Assembly (NCBI GenBank): GCA_040217815.1
Contig: JBEHWI010000017.1
Location: forward strand, 1 to 64,000
Direction: 5' to 3'
Length of the DNA stretch: 64,000 bases
Origin: UBA5314 sp040217815
GTDB lineage: Bacteria > Bacillota > Syntrophomonadia > Syntrophomonadales > Syntrophomonadaceae
The notes below the pieces were generated by a model that made no database searches, had not been told where the DNA came from, and saw only the letters and a list, made by a program, of their open reading frames with translations. Shown here one piece after another: positions 15,661 to 24,445 of this stretch (within the stretch, counting starts at the first letter, position 1; every line of letters begins with the position of its first letter). Both the position numbers and the translations under genes were made by a program.

Positions 15661-15712
15661 TAATTGTGATAGCTTTCTTTTTCATATATCGACAAATTGT
15701 TTGTTTTTAGGT

Positions 15713-15741
15713 CTAGTACAACATTCCGTATATTGTACTAG
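15713..15741. repeat. Perfect inverted repeat matching the ends of a MITE-like element
   Basis: CTAGTACAA and TTGTACTAG flank CATTCCGTATA. Twenty-one bases (TAGTACAACATTCCGTATATT) equal the left end of the element at 34222-34437. It may be an excision scar or a solo terminal pair. It lies in the promoter region of the MocA-like gene and could act as an operator or early terminator there. Confidence 0.55.
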
Positions 15742-15771
15742 CGTTAATAAATTATATGAGGAGCGGGCATT

Positions 15772-16362
15772 ATGTGTGAAGGCCTTATTGCGGCGGCCGG
15801 AAAATCACAGAGAACCAGCCCCTGGTACAAAATGGAGTTGGATTTAGGTGGTAAAACTCTCCTGGAAAAATGCCTGGAGAGCATGATGCCTTTCTGTTCA
15901 CGAGTTCTGGTAGTGGGTGGTCACAACATTGATATCCTACGGGCCCGGCTGGCTGGATATCCAAGTGTGGAAGTGATCAACAACCTCCAGTTCGAAAAGG
16001 GTATGTTTTCCTCCATCCAGGAGGGCGTCAGGCATATCAGGGCAGGGCGTTTCTTCTTCCTCCCGGGAGATTATCCCTGTGTTTCACCAGATGTTTACCG
16101 GCAAATGCTGGCCTGTCATTCCGATGTTGTGGTCCCCGTATATGGAAAACGTTCCGGGCATCCGGTTCTTATAAACAGCAGCCTGATCCGGGAATTGTTG
16201 GAGGGAGGCTATAACAGCCTGCGGGACTTTATGGCCGGAAGAAGTGCTATTCGTATAGATGTCGATTGTCCAGGCATCCTGCTCGATGTCGACACCCTGG
16301 AAGATTATCAAAAGGCGCTGGATCTGACCCTTAAGCGGCGTAGTAAAGGAGGGATTCAATGA
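15772..16362 (+). CDS. MobA/MocA-like molybdenum cofactor nucleotidyltransferase
   Basis: A 196-residue NTP-transferase. The N-terminal LIAAAGKSQRTSPWYKMELDLGGKTLLE is the MobA-type nucleotide-binding loop, and FFFLPGDYPCVSPDVYRQM carries the metal-binding Asp. The C-terminal ILLDVDTLEDYQKA is the usual end of MocA-class proteins, which attach CMP to molybdopterin for xanthine-dehydrogenase-type enzymes. The next three genes are subunits of such an enzyme, which supports a MocA role over MobA. ATG at 15772 follows GAGGAGCGGG. The stop overlaps the start of the large subunit by four bases (ATGA). Confidence 0.85.
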   Translation: MCEGLIAAAGKSQRTSPWYKMELDLGGKTLLEKCLESMMPFCSRVLVVGGHNIDILRARLAGYPSVEVINNLQFEKGMFSSIQEGVRHIRAGRFFFLPGDYPCVSPDVYRQMLACHSDVVVPVYGKRSGHPVLINSSLIRELLEGGYNSLRDFMAGRSAIRIDVDCPGILLDVDTLEDYQKALDLTLKRRSKGGIQ

Positions 16363-18488
16363 AAGGATTAAGTGAGCCGATCAAGCGGTATGACTTTGAT
16401 GAGAAGGTTGAAGGGCGCGCCCGCTATTGTGCGGACGTCTACCTGGAAGGTATGCTTTACGCCCGGACCCTGCGCTCCGATCGGCCGCGAGCCAAGATTT
16501 TGGGAATAACCGTCCCACCTCTGCCGGAAGGTTATTTCATAATAGACAAAGACGACATCCCGGGTAAAAACAGCGTGCCGATAGTCTATGATGACGAGCC
16601 CTTATTAGCCCGGGAAGTGGTTAATTATGTGGGTGAGCCGATCCTGCTGGTGGTGGGTCCTGACAAACAGACTATTTTAAACATACTGGCAGCCGTCAAG
16701 GTAGACTATGAAGAAATGGACCCCATACTGACCATCGAAGATGCTTTGAACTGCCGGGAAAACTTTATTTTCCAGGATCGTCCTCATTTTGTGGAATACC
16801 AATATACCAAAGGCGACATCAGCGGGGCAATAGCCCGGGCCAGCTGCTGTGTGGAAGATTCTTTTCAAACCGGCTACCAGGAGCATGTCGCCCTTGAAAC
16901 CCAATCCGTGCTGGCCTTTTTTGAAGAGGGACGAATAACCGTGTCCGGATCCATGCAGTGTCCCTATTACCTCAAGGATGCGCTGGTTCAGGCTCTTAAC
17001 TGGTCCGAAGACCGGGTCCGGGTGGTTCAGCTGCCTACGGGAGGAGGCTTTGGCAGTAAAGAAGACTACCCTTCGATAGTAGGGGTCCATGCCGCCCTGG
17101 CTGCTGTAAAATCCGGCCGGCCGGTGCAGCTTGTTCTGGAGCGGGGGGAAGACATCCGCTGCACCACCAAACGCCATCCGTCCCAGGTTCATATTAAGAG
17201 CTACCTGGATCATGAAAACCAAATTATAGCCCGGGATGTTGAAGTGCTTATTGACGCCGGGGCTTACGCGGGATTATCCAGCGTGGTCTTGCAGAGGTTG
17301 ATATTCTCAGTCTGCGGAGTGTACCGAGTGGAAAACCTGCGGGTTCATGGCCGGGCCATGGCCACCAACAATGTGGTCTGCGGAGCCTTCAGGGGATTTG
17401 GGGGGCCGCAGGCCTTTTTCGCCATTGAGATGCATATGGAGAATATAGCCCAAAAAATCGGGGTTGACTCCCTGGAATTGAAAAAGGATTATTTTCTGCG
17501 CCGAGGTGATACCTCTTCGACCGGCGGGCTGTTTCAGTTTGAAATTGTGCTTCCCCAGATCATTGAGCAGATTGAGGAGATCTCTGGCTACAGTCAGAAA
17601 CGAAAGGAATTCTCCGGTGGTTTGGGGTGGCGCGGCATCGGCTGCTCGGTGTTTTTCCACGGCTGCGGATTCACCGGCAAGGGGGAAAAAGACATCTTAA
17701 AAACCCGGGTTCGCCTGGTAAAGCGTTCAGCCTCGGAGATCGAAATACGGGTGGCCAATACTGAAATAGGGCAGGGAGCGGCCACCACCCTGCGCAAAAT
17801 TGTGGCCCGGGCCCTGGAAATACCGGTGGAACACGTCGCTTATATATACCCAGACACTGATGTGTGTCCCGATTCGGGGCCTACCATCGCTTCCCGGACG
17901 ATCATGATCATAGGGAAGTTGCTCTACGACTGCGCCCTGGAAATGAAAGAAAAGTGGCGGGAAGAATCCCTGGAGGTGGCCCGGGGCTATACCTACCCGG
18001 ACAACCTTTCCTGGGACAATGCCAGGTTCATCGGCAACGCCTATGCTGAGTATTCCTGGGGGGCCAATGTGGTAGAGGTAGAGGTGGATCCGCTTACCCT
18101 GGAAATAAACGTACTGGGGGTGTGGGCGGTTTACGACATAGGTACACCAATCGATGAGCGGATAGTCAAGGGACAGATCGATGGAGGCCTGGTGCAGGGT
18201 CTGGGTTATGCGGGCATGGAGCTGCTTCAGGCCCGTCAGGGCAGGCTTCAACAGGAAAACCTGGCCAACTATATCATTCCCACTTTTCTGGATTTCCCGC
18301 CGATCGTCAGCCGCCTGGTAGAGAATCCCTATGAAAATGGACCCTTTGGAGCCCGGGGGCTCGGCGAAATCACCCTGGTGGGAGCTGCACCCGCCCTGGC
18401 CCTGGCAGTTCAGAACGCGGTCGGCAAACCTATAATACAACTCCCGGTCAGTCCGGAATATCTGATGGAGTTGATGTGTGATGAATAG
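16359..18488 (+). CDS. Molybdenum hydroxylase large (molybdopterin-binding) subunit
   Basis: 709 residues of the xanthine dehydrogenase/CoxL superfamily. QLPTGGGFGSKEDYPS is the first molybdopterin motif, GAFRGFGGPQAFFAIE the substrate-pocket segment, NTEIGQGAATTLRKIVA the second cofactor motif, and GARGLGEITLVG near the C-terminus holds the catalytic Glu. The CoxL signature loop AYXCSFR is not seen, so carbon monoxide dehydrogenase is unlikely. A purine or heterocycle hydroxylase is more likely; substrate not assigned. AAAGGAGGGATTCA precedes the ATG. Part of a four-gene operon with overlapping ends. Confidence 0.9.
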   Translation: MKGLSEPIKRYDFDEKVEGRARYCADVYLEGMLYARTLRSDRPRAKILGITVPPLPEGYFIIDKDDIPGKNSVPIVYDDEPLLAREVVNYVGEPILLVVGPDKQTILNILAAVKVDYEEMDPILTIEDALNCRENFIFQDRPHFVEYQYTKGDISGAIARASCCVEDSFQTGYQEHVALETQSVLAFFEEGRITVSGSMQCPYYLKDALVQALNWSEDRVRVVQLPTGGGFGSKEDYPSIVGVHAALAAVKSGRPVQLVLERGEDIRCTTKRHPSQVHIKSYLDHENQIIARDVEVLIDAGAYAGLSSVVLQRLIFSVCGVYRVENLRVHGRAMATNNVVCGAFRGFGGPQAFFAIEMHMENIAQKIGVDSLELKKDYFLRRGDTSSTGGLFQFEIVLPQIIEQIEEISGYSQKRKEFSGGLGWRGIGCSVFFHGCGFTGKGEKDILKTRVRLVKRSASEIEIRVANTEIGQGAATTLRKIVARALEIPVEHVAYIYPDTDVCPDSGPTIASRTIMIIGKLLYDCALEMKEKWREESLEVARGYTYPDNLSWDNARFIGNAYAEYSWGANVVEVEVDPLTLEINVLGVWAVYDIGTPIDERIVKGQIDGGLVQGLGYAGMELLQARQGRLQQENLANYIIPTFLDFPPIVSRLVENPYENGPFGARGLGEITLVGAAPALALAVQNAVGKPIIQLPVSPEYLMELMCDE

Positions 18489-18954
18489 AGTACAATTCGT
18501 TCTCAATGGCAGCGAAGTAAACCTGCAGGTCCACCCCTTGAAGAGGCTTATTGATGTATTACGGGATGACCTGCACATTACCGGAGCCAAAGAAGGCTGT
18601 GGTGAGGGTGAGTGCGGTGCCTGCGCGGTGCTGGTTGACGGGCGGCTGGTAAACGCCTGCCTGGTTCCGGTGGGCAGCATTTGCGGACACAACGTGGTCA
18701 CTATCGAGGGATTTAGGCAGTCCTCCCGCTTCGCGATATTGAAGGATTCCTTTGAACAAGCCGGAAGTGTTCAGTGCGGCTTCTGCACCCCGGCCATGAT
18801 CCTGGCTGCAGAAGCATTGTTAAGCCACAATTCCCATCCGAGTGAAGAACAGATCCGCCAGGCTATGGCCGGCAACTTGTGCCGCTGCACCGGCTACACC
18901 ATGATTGTCGAGGCGGTTCAACTGGCCTCCCGGAAGGGGGAGGGATTATGGTAA
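18481..18954 (+). CDS. Molybdenum hydroxylase 2Fe-2S subunit
   Basis: A 157-residue small subunit. The plant-type ferredoxin cluster motif is KEGCGEGECGACAVLVDG with a further Cys in NACLVP. The second cluster is ligated by QCGFCTPAMIL and NLCRCTGYT, the standard C-terminal helical domain. All eight cysteines are present. ATG at 18481 overlaps the end of the large subunit; a GTG at 18478 is directly before it. The enzyme would be cytoplasmic, passing electrons from the molybdenum site through both clusters to FAD. Confidence 0.93.
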   Translation: MNRVQFVLNGSEVNLQVHPLKRLIDVLRDDLHITGAKEGCGEGECGACAVLVDGRLVNACLVPVGSICGHNVVTIEGFRQSSRFAILKDSFEQAGSVQCGFCTPAMILAAEALLSHNSHPSEEQIRQAMAGNLCRCTGYTMIVEAVQLASRKGEGLW

Positions 18955-19802
18955 GAACTCATCGTCCGGACAGTTTAAAAGAAGCCTTAAGCATCCGGGG
19001 AATGGAAAAAGTGACCGTTCTGGCCGGTGGCACCGATCTCATGGTCAGAAACCGTTCCTGGAGCGGAACCCTGCCTATCTTCGAACGGGATGTATTGTTC
19101 ATCGGGCATCTGGAAGAACTCAAAAAGATAAGAGAAGAAGGGGAGTTTATTATCCTGGGGGCATCCTGCACGCTGGCTCAAATTATGCGTGACGGGCGGG
19201 TGCCGGAATATGTTAAACTACCCCTGGTACAGATGGCCTCGCCGGCGATCCGCAATGTGGCTACTATAGGGGGGAATATCTGCAATGCTTCTCCTGCCGG
19301 AGACACCCTGCCCATGCTGTATGCCCTGAATGCTTCATTGCAGCTCAATTCCGGGAAGGGATCCCGAACCGTAAATATTCAGGATTTTATAACCGGGCCA
19401 GGCGGTACAGGGCTGCAGGACGATGAAATACTGACCGAAATTTATATTCCCACCGCCTGTTTTAGTCACCAGTATTACAAAAAGGCAGGCTTGCGTAAGG
19501 CCAATGCCATATCCAAGGTTTCCTTTTACGCCGTGGCCAGCAGCAGCCATAACTGCATCGACGAGGTGCGTATAGCCCTGGGCGCGGTGGCACCCACACC
19601 GGTGCGAAGCCTGGAAGGCGAAGCACTTCTGGCCGGACTTGAGATTGAAGCCCTTCCGGAGAGGTTTCACGATGTCAAATCCTGTTATGAACAGCTGTTA
19701 AACCCCATAGATGATGTCCGCTCGACCAAGAAGTATCGCCATAAAGCAGCTCTGTTGATCCTGGAAGATTTCCTTTTGAAAGGTTTGCGAAGCCATGCTT
19801 AG
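18948..19802 (+). CDS. Molybdenum hydroxylase FAD-binding subunit
   Basis: 284 residues of the CoxM/XdhB type. TVLAGGTDLMVRNRS is the first FAD-binding loop and RNVATIGGNICNASPAGDTLPMLYA the second, with a C-terminal CO-dehydrogenase flavoprotein domain (YYKKAGLRKANAISKVSF). The start is ATG 18948, eight bases after AAGGGGGAGGG and overlapping the 2Fe-2S gene by seven bases. The gene order here is large, small, medium. A clear terminator follows at 19858-19886, so the operon ends here and no CoxD/E or XdhC gene is attached. Confidence 0.92.
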   Translation: MVRTHRPDSLKEALSIRGMEKVTVLAGGTDLMVRNRSWSGTLPIFERDVLFIGHLEELKKIREEGEFIILGASCTLAQIMRDGRVPEYVKLPLVQMASPAIRNVATIGGNICNASPAGDTLPMLYALNASLQLNSGKGSRTVNIQDFITGPGGTGLQDDEILTEIYIPTACFSHQYYKKAGLRKANAISKVSFYAVASSSHNCIDEVRIALGAVAPTPVRSLEGEALLAGLEIEALPERFHDVKSCYEQLLNPIDDVRSTKKYRHKAALLILEDFLLKGLRSHA

Positions 19803-19857
19803 GATGGTGTCCGTGGTGGCTTTTTATCTGTTCTGACAGCTTCTTTGACAAATTTGA

Positions 19858-19886
19858 GGCCAGGCTTGAAGCCTGGCCTTATTATT
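19858..19886 (+). terminator. Rho-independent terminator
   Basis: GGCCAGGCTT-GA-AGCCTGGCC, a ten-pair stem followed by TTATTATT. It closes the molybdenum hydroxylase operon and lies between convergent genes. Confidence 0.8.
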
Positions 19887-19903
19887 GCGCTATATGTTAA
19901 AGG

Positions 19904-20830
19904 TTAATAATTATAATTATCGGTGTTGATTTTGTAAATAAATCCATCGCTACTGAGATTGCTGTAGATACCCATACGGTTCAATTCCAGTGGACTCTCA
20001 GCATTGGCTGCACTGACCGGGCGCGGATTGACCGTAACGGCCGACCGGAAACCCCAGTCGTAAATTACCTCGGTGACCCACTTGTTGCGTGCTCCATAAG
20101 GATAGGCGAAGGTGTCTACCTTTTTACCCAGATAATCTTCCAGAATCGTTTTAGAATCACCGACCTGACGCCAGGCTTCTTCCCAGCTGACTCTGGTCAA
20201 CCAGCAGTGGTTCAGGGTGTGACAGCCAATAGTCATGCCTGCTTTATCAAGCTCTTTTATCTCGTCCCAGGTCATAAAGGTGCCTTCCGATCCGGGTTCG
20301 GCAACATAATCGGTGGTAATATAGAAGGTGGCTGTAAAACCGTATTTCTTCAATATTGGAAAAGCATAAAGGTAATTATCGCGGTACCCGTCATCCAGGG
20401 TAATTACCACCGGTTTATCGGGTAATTTTTTGTGCTTCTCAAACTGATCAAGAACATCGTTTATGCTCACCGTATGATAACCATTGTCTTTCAAATACTG
20501 CATCTGCCACTCAAAGTCTTCGGGCCATAAGCGGTAAAGACTGCTGGCGGAATATGGATTAACCTTGTGGTACATTAATATAGGTACGGGCACCGGATTG
20601 TCCGTGTAAACCTCTGCAGGCACCGGTTGAGTGGAGGGTGTGGGCGCAGCTGGAACGGTCGGAATATCTGTATTAACGGACGAAGCAGCCTCTACGGGCT
20701 GAACAACAGCCTCTGCCGCCAGCAACTTGGGGAATTGACAGGGCGCGGAATAGGCCCAACATAAATAAGAACCGAGACAGCAAAACAAAAAAATGGCGAT
20801 GGTTAATAAATACTCTTTTCGCTTGGTCAT
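19904..20830 (-). CDS. Exported polysaccharide deacetylase
   Basis: 308 residues. The start is ATG 20830 with GGAGG six bases upstream; it leads to a positively charged N-terminus and one membrane span (LLTIAIFLFCCLGSYLCWAY), a signal anchor or signal peptide. A Pro/Thr-rich linker follows. The NodB domain (from about residue 85) shows ILMYHKVNP, VITLDDGYRDN (catalytic Asp and metal Asp) and GCHTLNH (two metal His). The family N-deacetylates peptidoglycan or other cell-wall glycans. It is a paralogue of 31868-32788, sharing LKKYGFTAT and the same layout. Confidence 0.9.
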   Translation of the reverse strand: MTKRKEYLLTIAIFLFCCLGSYLCWAYSAPCQFPKLLAAEAVVQPVEAASSVNTDIPTVPAAPTPSTQPVPAEVYTDNPVPVPILMYHKVNPYSASSLYRLWPEDFEWQMQYLKDNGYHTVSINDVLDQFEKHKKLPDKPVVITLDDGYRDNYLYAFPILKKYGFTATFYITTDYVAEPGSEGTFMTWDEIKELDKAGMTIGCHTLNHCWLTRVSWEEAWRQVGDSKTILEDYLGKKVDTFAYPYGARNKWVTEVIYDWGFRSAVTVNPRPVSAANAESPLELNRMGIYSNLSSDGFIYKINTDNYNY

Positions 20831-21190
20831 GGAAAGCCTCCAATATGGTTGATACGAACGACGTTTGAATAAGGGTGACAGAAATGCATTAACCACCTTG
20901 TAGAGGTCCGTTCTGCCGCTTGATATGATGTCAGATTATGCCTGAAATACTTCTGGCGGCCACCTTAGCCAAGATAATTAACTAAACACCAATATTCTCC
21001 ACAAATTCGAATATTCCTCCAAACATTGGGCAAATTATTGTGAAAAATTAGGGAGTTGGCTAAATAGAAAGCAAAGAGCAATTTAGTTCGTTGGTATGAG
21101 GCTTGTCGTCTGGGGAGCCCGTAAATTGCGATTACTGCACATAAATGCTAAAGTAAAAACACCGGATTTTTAGATGGGCAGGGTTGAAAA
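20831..21190. other. Intergenic region between divergent genes
   Basis: About 360 bases of AT-rich sequence between a minus-strand deacetylase and a plus-strand Mrr-like gene. It contains short AT-rich palindromic pieces (for example near 20990-21030, ATATTCTCCACAAATTCGAATATTCC) but no convincing promoter pair, terminator or open frame. Confidence 0.5.
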
Positions 21191-22225
21191 GTGAAGGTCG
21201 CTATAGCTGAATATGAATTGAACACCGGGATAATACTCTCGATATACAGGGATGGAGCAGCAATTAGTATCAACGGTCAAATCAAAAATTACGACCTGTT
21301 AACCTTTAGGCAGGTAAACCTGTTTATGACCGGCGACGTGTTTGAAGTCCGGATCAGTACCGCAGAAGGCGCCTATGAGTTGATTTTTAAACAGCTTGTT
21401 AAAGCGGAAGAAAAGCAATTGCTGGCTACTCTTAACCGTTACATTTCGGATTTCAGGTCTCTGGTAAATCAGTTCGATAAAACCCTTGAGAACAAATTGA
21501 TAAAACTGTTAGATGCGCGGCTGCTTTCGTATAATGCCGACCGGCTCAAAAACCTGGGCCGGGTGGCTTTACATGATTATGAACGCCAATCCGAATTAGG
21601 GCACCTGCTTATCTATGAACCACAATTAATGGCTTTTATAAGCTATTTCGACAACAGCAAAATACTCACACCGGAGCCCAAATACTACGGGCTGGAATAT
21701 GAACCCGAGATGGCTTGGGACGATAACACTCCGTTTCCTGGTACCCTGTTTATCGATCATGACACGGCTTTTAGTGTTTGTCCCGACACTATGGATGAGA
21801 TTTGCAGATTTTATGAGAAGCACAATAGGCGTCATCACCTTCAGGGTCCCCAGGGGGGTAAGGGAACCATCGTCGATGTGGATTTAATGAATGACGAGGA
21901 ATTTGAGCGCTTCATCATTTCCCTGTTTTTTAAAATGGGGTACAAGACTACATCAACCAGAATGGCCGGAGAATTTGGAGTCAATCTAATCGCCAGCAAG
22001 AATGGAAACAAGATAGGGATTCAAGCTAAATGCAACGTTTCTAATATCACCCAAGAGGAAATCCAGTTGCTGCGTGGTGGACTAAACCAGTATCAACTTG
22101 GGCAGGGGCTGGCTATAACCAATATGTATTTTACAGCCGGGGCAGTCCGCCTTGCTGATACCAGCGGGATCGTTTTGTGGAATAGGGATGTTCTGAGGGA
22201 TAAGATCTATGAATTGGGTACTTAA
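21191..22225 (+). CDS. Mrr-like restriction endonuclease-fold protein, probably lacking a catalytic Asp
   Basis: 344 residues. Residues 1-230 match nothing I know. The last 110 residues have the Mrr_cat layout: DEEFERFIISLFFKMGYK, EFGVNLIASKNGNKIGIQAKC and a helical end with GLAITNMYFTAGAVRLA. In Mrr enzymes the strand reads GxDL with the metal-binding Asp; here it is Asn265, while Gln278 and Lys280 of the QxK motif are kept. The protein is thus probably inactive as a nuclease or has changed function. The start is GTG with a weak AGGG site. No methylase or specificity gene adjoins, so a classic restriction system is unlikely. Confidence 0.72.
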   Translation: MKVAIAEYELNTGIILSIYRDGAAISINGQIKNYDLLTFRQVNLFMTGDVFEVRISTAEGAYELIFKQLVKAEEKQLLATLNRYISDFRSLVNQFDKTLENKLIKLLDARLLSYNADRLKNLGRVALHDYERQSELGHLLIYEPQLMAFISYFDNSKILTPEPKYYGLEYEPEMAWDDNTPFPGTLFIDHDTAFSVCPDTMDEICRFYEKHNRRHHLQGPQGGKGTIVDVDLMNDEEFERFIISLFFKMGYKTTSTRMAGEFGVNLIASKNGNKIGIQAKCNVSNITQEEIQLLRGGLNQYQLGQGLAITNMYFTAGAVRLADTSGIVLWNRDVLRDKIYELGT

Positions 22226-22288
22226 ACCCGTTATTTCGTAATCTTTAGTGAACCACAAGAGGGATGGGGCCGTTTTAGGACGGTATGA

Positions 22289-22313
22289 GACGGGCCTTTA
22301 GGACCCGTCTCAA
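22289..22313. terminator. Hairpin between convergent genes
   Basis: GAGACGGG and CCCGTCTC form an eight-pair stem. It lacks a T tract on the plus strand (AATTGAAC follows), so termination is only likely, not certain. Confidence 0.45.
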
Positions 22314-22331
22314 TTGAACTAAAAATCGGTT

Positions 22332-22904
22332 TTAGAAGGGTGGGGCGATGTTTTTGCCGATAGAAAATGCTTTACCCAGAGTTTCTCCGATGCCATAGTA
22401 CATGCCATTGGCAAAGATTACCGGGCTGATCTTCTTTAGATCGGGTATACCCTGTTTAGTCAAGAATTTAGAACCTACTTTTACATCGAGAATCTGTCCG
22501 ATGAATTGAGTATGAAGCCCGATTTCAAGAGTGTTTACTAGCTTGCATTCCAGGTTTAGCGGGAATTCTTTAATATAGGGAGCATCAACCAGATCACTCT
22601 TTACCGGGGTTAAACCGGTTAAAGAAAACTTGTCTGTGTTGCGTCCCGATACGATACCCATAAAGTCGAGTTCCTTGAGGTATTGTTCCGAAGGAACGTT
22701 GACTGTGAAAGACTGGCGGTCCAAAAGGCATTGGTAAGTATAGGTTTCCTGGCGAACTGACACAGCTACCGCTGGGGGATCCGAACAGCATAAGCCCGCC
22801 CAGGCGACCGTCATGGCATTGGGCTTCCCGGCCTGGTCATAAACGGCAATAATCCAGGCGGGTGTGGGATAGACAAGGGTCTTGGCCCCCAATGATTTCT
22901 TCAT
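22332..22904 (-). CDS. Flavin reductase family protein
   Basis: 190 residues of the FMN-binding split-barrel, flavin-reductase-like family. Typical features are the N-terminal PTPAWIIAVYDQAGKPNAMTVAWAG, the AVSVRQETYTYQCL segment and the NVPSEQYLKELDFMG stretch. Anaerobes carry several such small FMN proteins that reduce flavins or serve as electron carriers. The start ATG follows CAGGAGGCTAATAGAA. It is a single-gene unit, with a MITE-like element about 97 bases upstream of its start. Confidence 0.9.
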   Translation of the reverse strand: MKKSLGAKTLVYPTPAWIIAVYDQAGKPNAMTVAWAGLCCSDPPAVAVSVRQETYTYQCLLDRQSFTVNVPSEQYLKELDFMGIVSGRNTDKFSLTGLTPVKSDLVDAPYIKEFPLNLECKLVNTLEIGLHTQFIGQILDVKVGSKFLTKQGIPDLKKISPVIFANGMYYGIGETLGKAFSIGKNIAPPF

Positions 22905-23000
22905 TTCTATTAGCCTCCTGTTTTGCTCTTCCTGAACGAGTATTCTTCCTAAATTGTTCCTCTTCCCGAACTATATCACAGTATATGATGAGATATCAAT

Positions 23001-23268
23001 CTGGTACTCTGTTAGCCCTAATTCTGTATATTACTCGGCGAGGGGAATTTTTGTAGGGCAAGGCGGGCGGCGGCTCCTTGGCGTCCTGCCACCGCCGCAT
23101 TAGCCCGTCAGTGGGCGTCAGCTCCTTGGCGTCCTGCCACCGCCGCATTAGCCCGTCCATGGGCGTCAAGGAATGAGTAATACTGGACGTATTGCGATTG
23201 ACGACAACGCAGTCATGCGAAAATTTAGGCGACAATAATATATAGAATTGGGGTTAATAGAGTACCAG
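23001..23268. repeat. MITE-like element with long terminal inverted repeats
   Basis: The ends CTGGTACTCTGTTAGCCC... and ...GGGGTTAATAGAGTACCAG are inverted repeats of about 32 bases, with mismatches only at scattered positions. The core holds two copies of a unit of about 45 bases (TGGCGTCCTGCCACCGCCGC plus ATTAGCCCGTC...GGGCGTCA). The core also occurs in reverse orientation, with one unit, in the element at 34222-34437, whose ends are different. There is no coding capacity, as expected of a non-autonomous element moved by a transposase elsewhere. Confidence 0.75.
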
Positions 23269-23493
23269 GATAGTCGACGCCGGTAGTTCAGAAAGCCTGG
23301 GAACAGGGTCAAAAGAGGAGGGGCTTTATTGCATCTATTGTCCCGAGGAGTTGGTACTGGCTGCCGGAGCTATCCCGGGAGGACTTTGGGGGGCGTGTGA
23401 AGAACCATTATTTTTGTAAAAAAACGTCTTATTACAAACTAGGCTGGGCTGAATTAAGGATCCCACAGTCACAGTGATTAATGTAAATAAATC
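23269..23493. other. Intergenic region without a recognisable gene
   Basis: About 225 bases between the MITE-like element and the terminator of the lipoprotein gene. Short ribosome-site-like stretches (AGAGGAGGGGC near 23315) have no usable frame behind them; they may be remains of a small gene. Nothing firm. Confidence 0.4.
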
Positions 23494-23526
23494 GGGGATT
23501 ATATCATATAAACAGATATAATCCCC
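23494..23526 (-). terminator. Terminator of the lipoprotein gene
   Basis: GGGGATTATATC and GATATAATCCCC form a twelve-pair stem, followed on the minus strand by GATTTATTT. It lies 17 bases after the stop codon. Confidence 0.7.
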
Positions 23527-23542
23527 GTGAATATTTAAGCTG

Positions 23543-24166
23543 CTAGATGCTCAAGGAGCCGAAAATGTTGTTGGCGGTTTCCAGGTTCTTATCATAATCA
23601 TCGGCTAGCGCGGTATAGGTCAGGACAAAGGCCTTTTGGTTGATGATGGTCAATACCTGCATGAACTTCAGGTTCATTCCCTCCATACTAGCCGTATAAA
23701 CGATTTTTTGACCCTTTACATTGCCCAGAGTCACAGGAGTGGTTTCGAGCAGTTTGAAATTCTGGAATTCCTTTTCAATATTGGGCAGAGACAGTTTTAA
23801 ATACTCGTCCACTTTCATTGAGGGACTCTTGGAGAGGTCTTCAGAGACCAGGTTAACATTGGCGGTGCTGCCGGACATAAATCCGACTATAATTCCGGAT
23901 TCCTCTTTCTTGGTCCAGTCTTTGGGATACTTCATTTTAAGATTATAAGTAGCATTATCATAGGACTGCCAATCCTTGGTGGCATCGATATTGGCCTGGA
24001 CCGGTTTAATTTCATCTTTGGCTGGAGTTGTCGAAGCTGACTTGGAGTCTGAAGTAGCAGCGGGTTTGCTTTCATTGGTAGGCGTACTGGAAGAACACGC
24101 CATTACATTGGCCAAAAGCATCAATATGGCCAAAAAAATAATACCTTTTACAACAGGTTTCCTCAT
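23543..24166 (-). CDS. Lipoprotein with a PsbP/DUF1795-like domain
   Basis: 207 residues. Signal sequence KGIIFLAILMLLANVMAC with a lipobox ending in Cys24, then a Ser/Thr/Lys-rich linker to about residue 60. The globular part (DWQSYDNATYNLKMKYPKDW ... GFMSGSTANVNLV ... GQKIVYTAS ... FVLTYTA) has the strand order of PsbP-like or DUF1795 lipoproteins, whose function in bacteria is unknown. Expected on the outer face of the membrane. The start ATG follows GTGGGAGGTTATTAA. Single gene with its own terminator. Confidence 0.8.
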   Translation of the reverse strand: MRKPVVKGIIFLAILMLLANVMACSSSTPTNESKPAATSDSKSASTTPAKDEIKPVQANIDATKDWQSYDNATYNLKMKYPKDWTKKEESGIIVGFMSGSTANVNLVSEDLSKSPSMKVDEYLKLSLPNIEKEFQNFKLLETTPVTLGNVKGQKIVYTASMEGMNLKFMQVLTIINQKAFVLTYTALADDYDKNLETANNIFGSLSI

Positions 24167-24445
24167 TTAATAACCTCCCACAAATATTTTCTACATATAT
24201 ATCGTTAAATCGACAAAGAAACTTTATACTGAAACCCATTTAAAGGGGCTATGGCAGCATATGCATACAGGATTTGCATTACCTGCAAGGAAATGGCCTC
24301 CATGTAATTTTTGTTGAAGTTAAAAGCAACGGAAGCTACAACTGAAACTTCAATTTCAAAGCTGGATTTAAGCGTCACTTGTTAATATGCAGTATAATAT
24401 GTGTGGATTTCTATCACCTTAAAGGATACATTCGGAGGTAGATAA

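Noticed and set aside
16359..18488. Carbon monoxide dehydrogenase large subunit
   Set aside because: The CoxL active-site loop AYXCSFR is not present; general molybdenum hydroxylase motifs fit better.
17727..18701. Minus-strand frame of 324 codons opposite the molybdenum hydroxylase
   Set aside because: Antisense shadow caused by codon bias; the plus-strand genes carry all family motifs.
23083..23175. CRISPR array
   Set aside because: Only two direct units without distinct spacers; they lie inside a MITE-like element with terminal inverted repeats.
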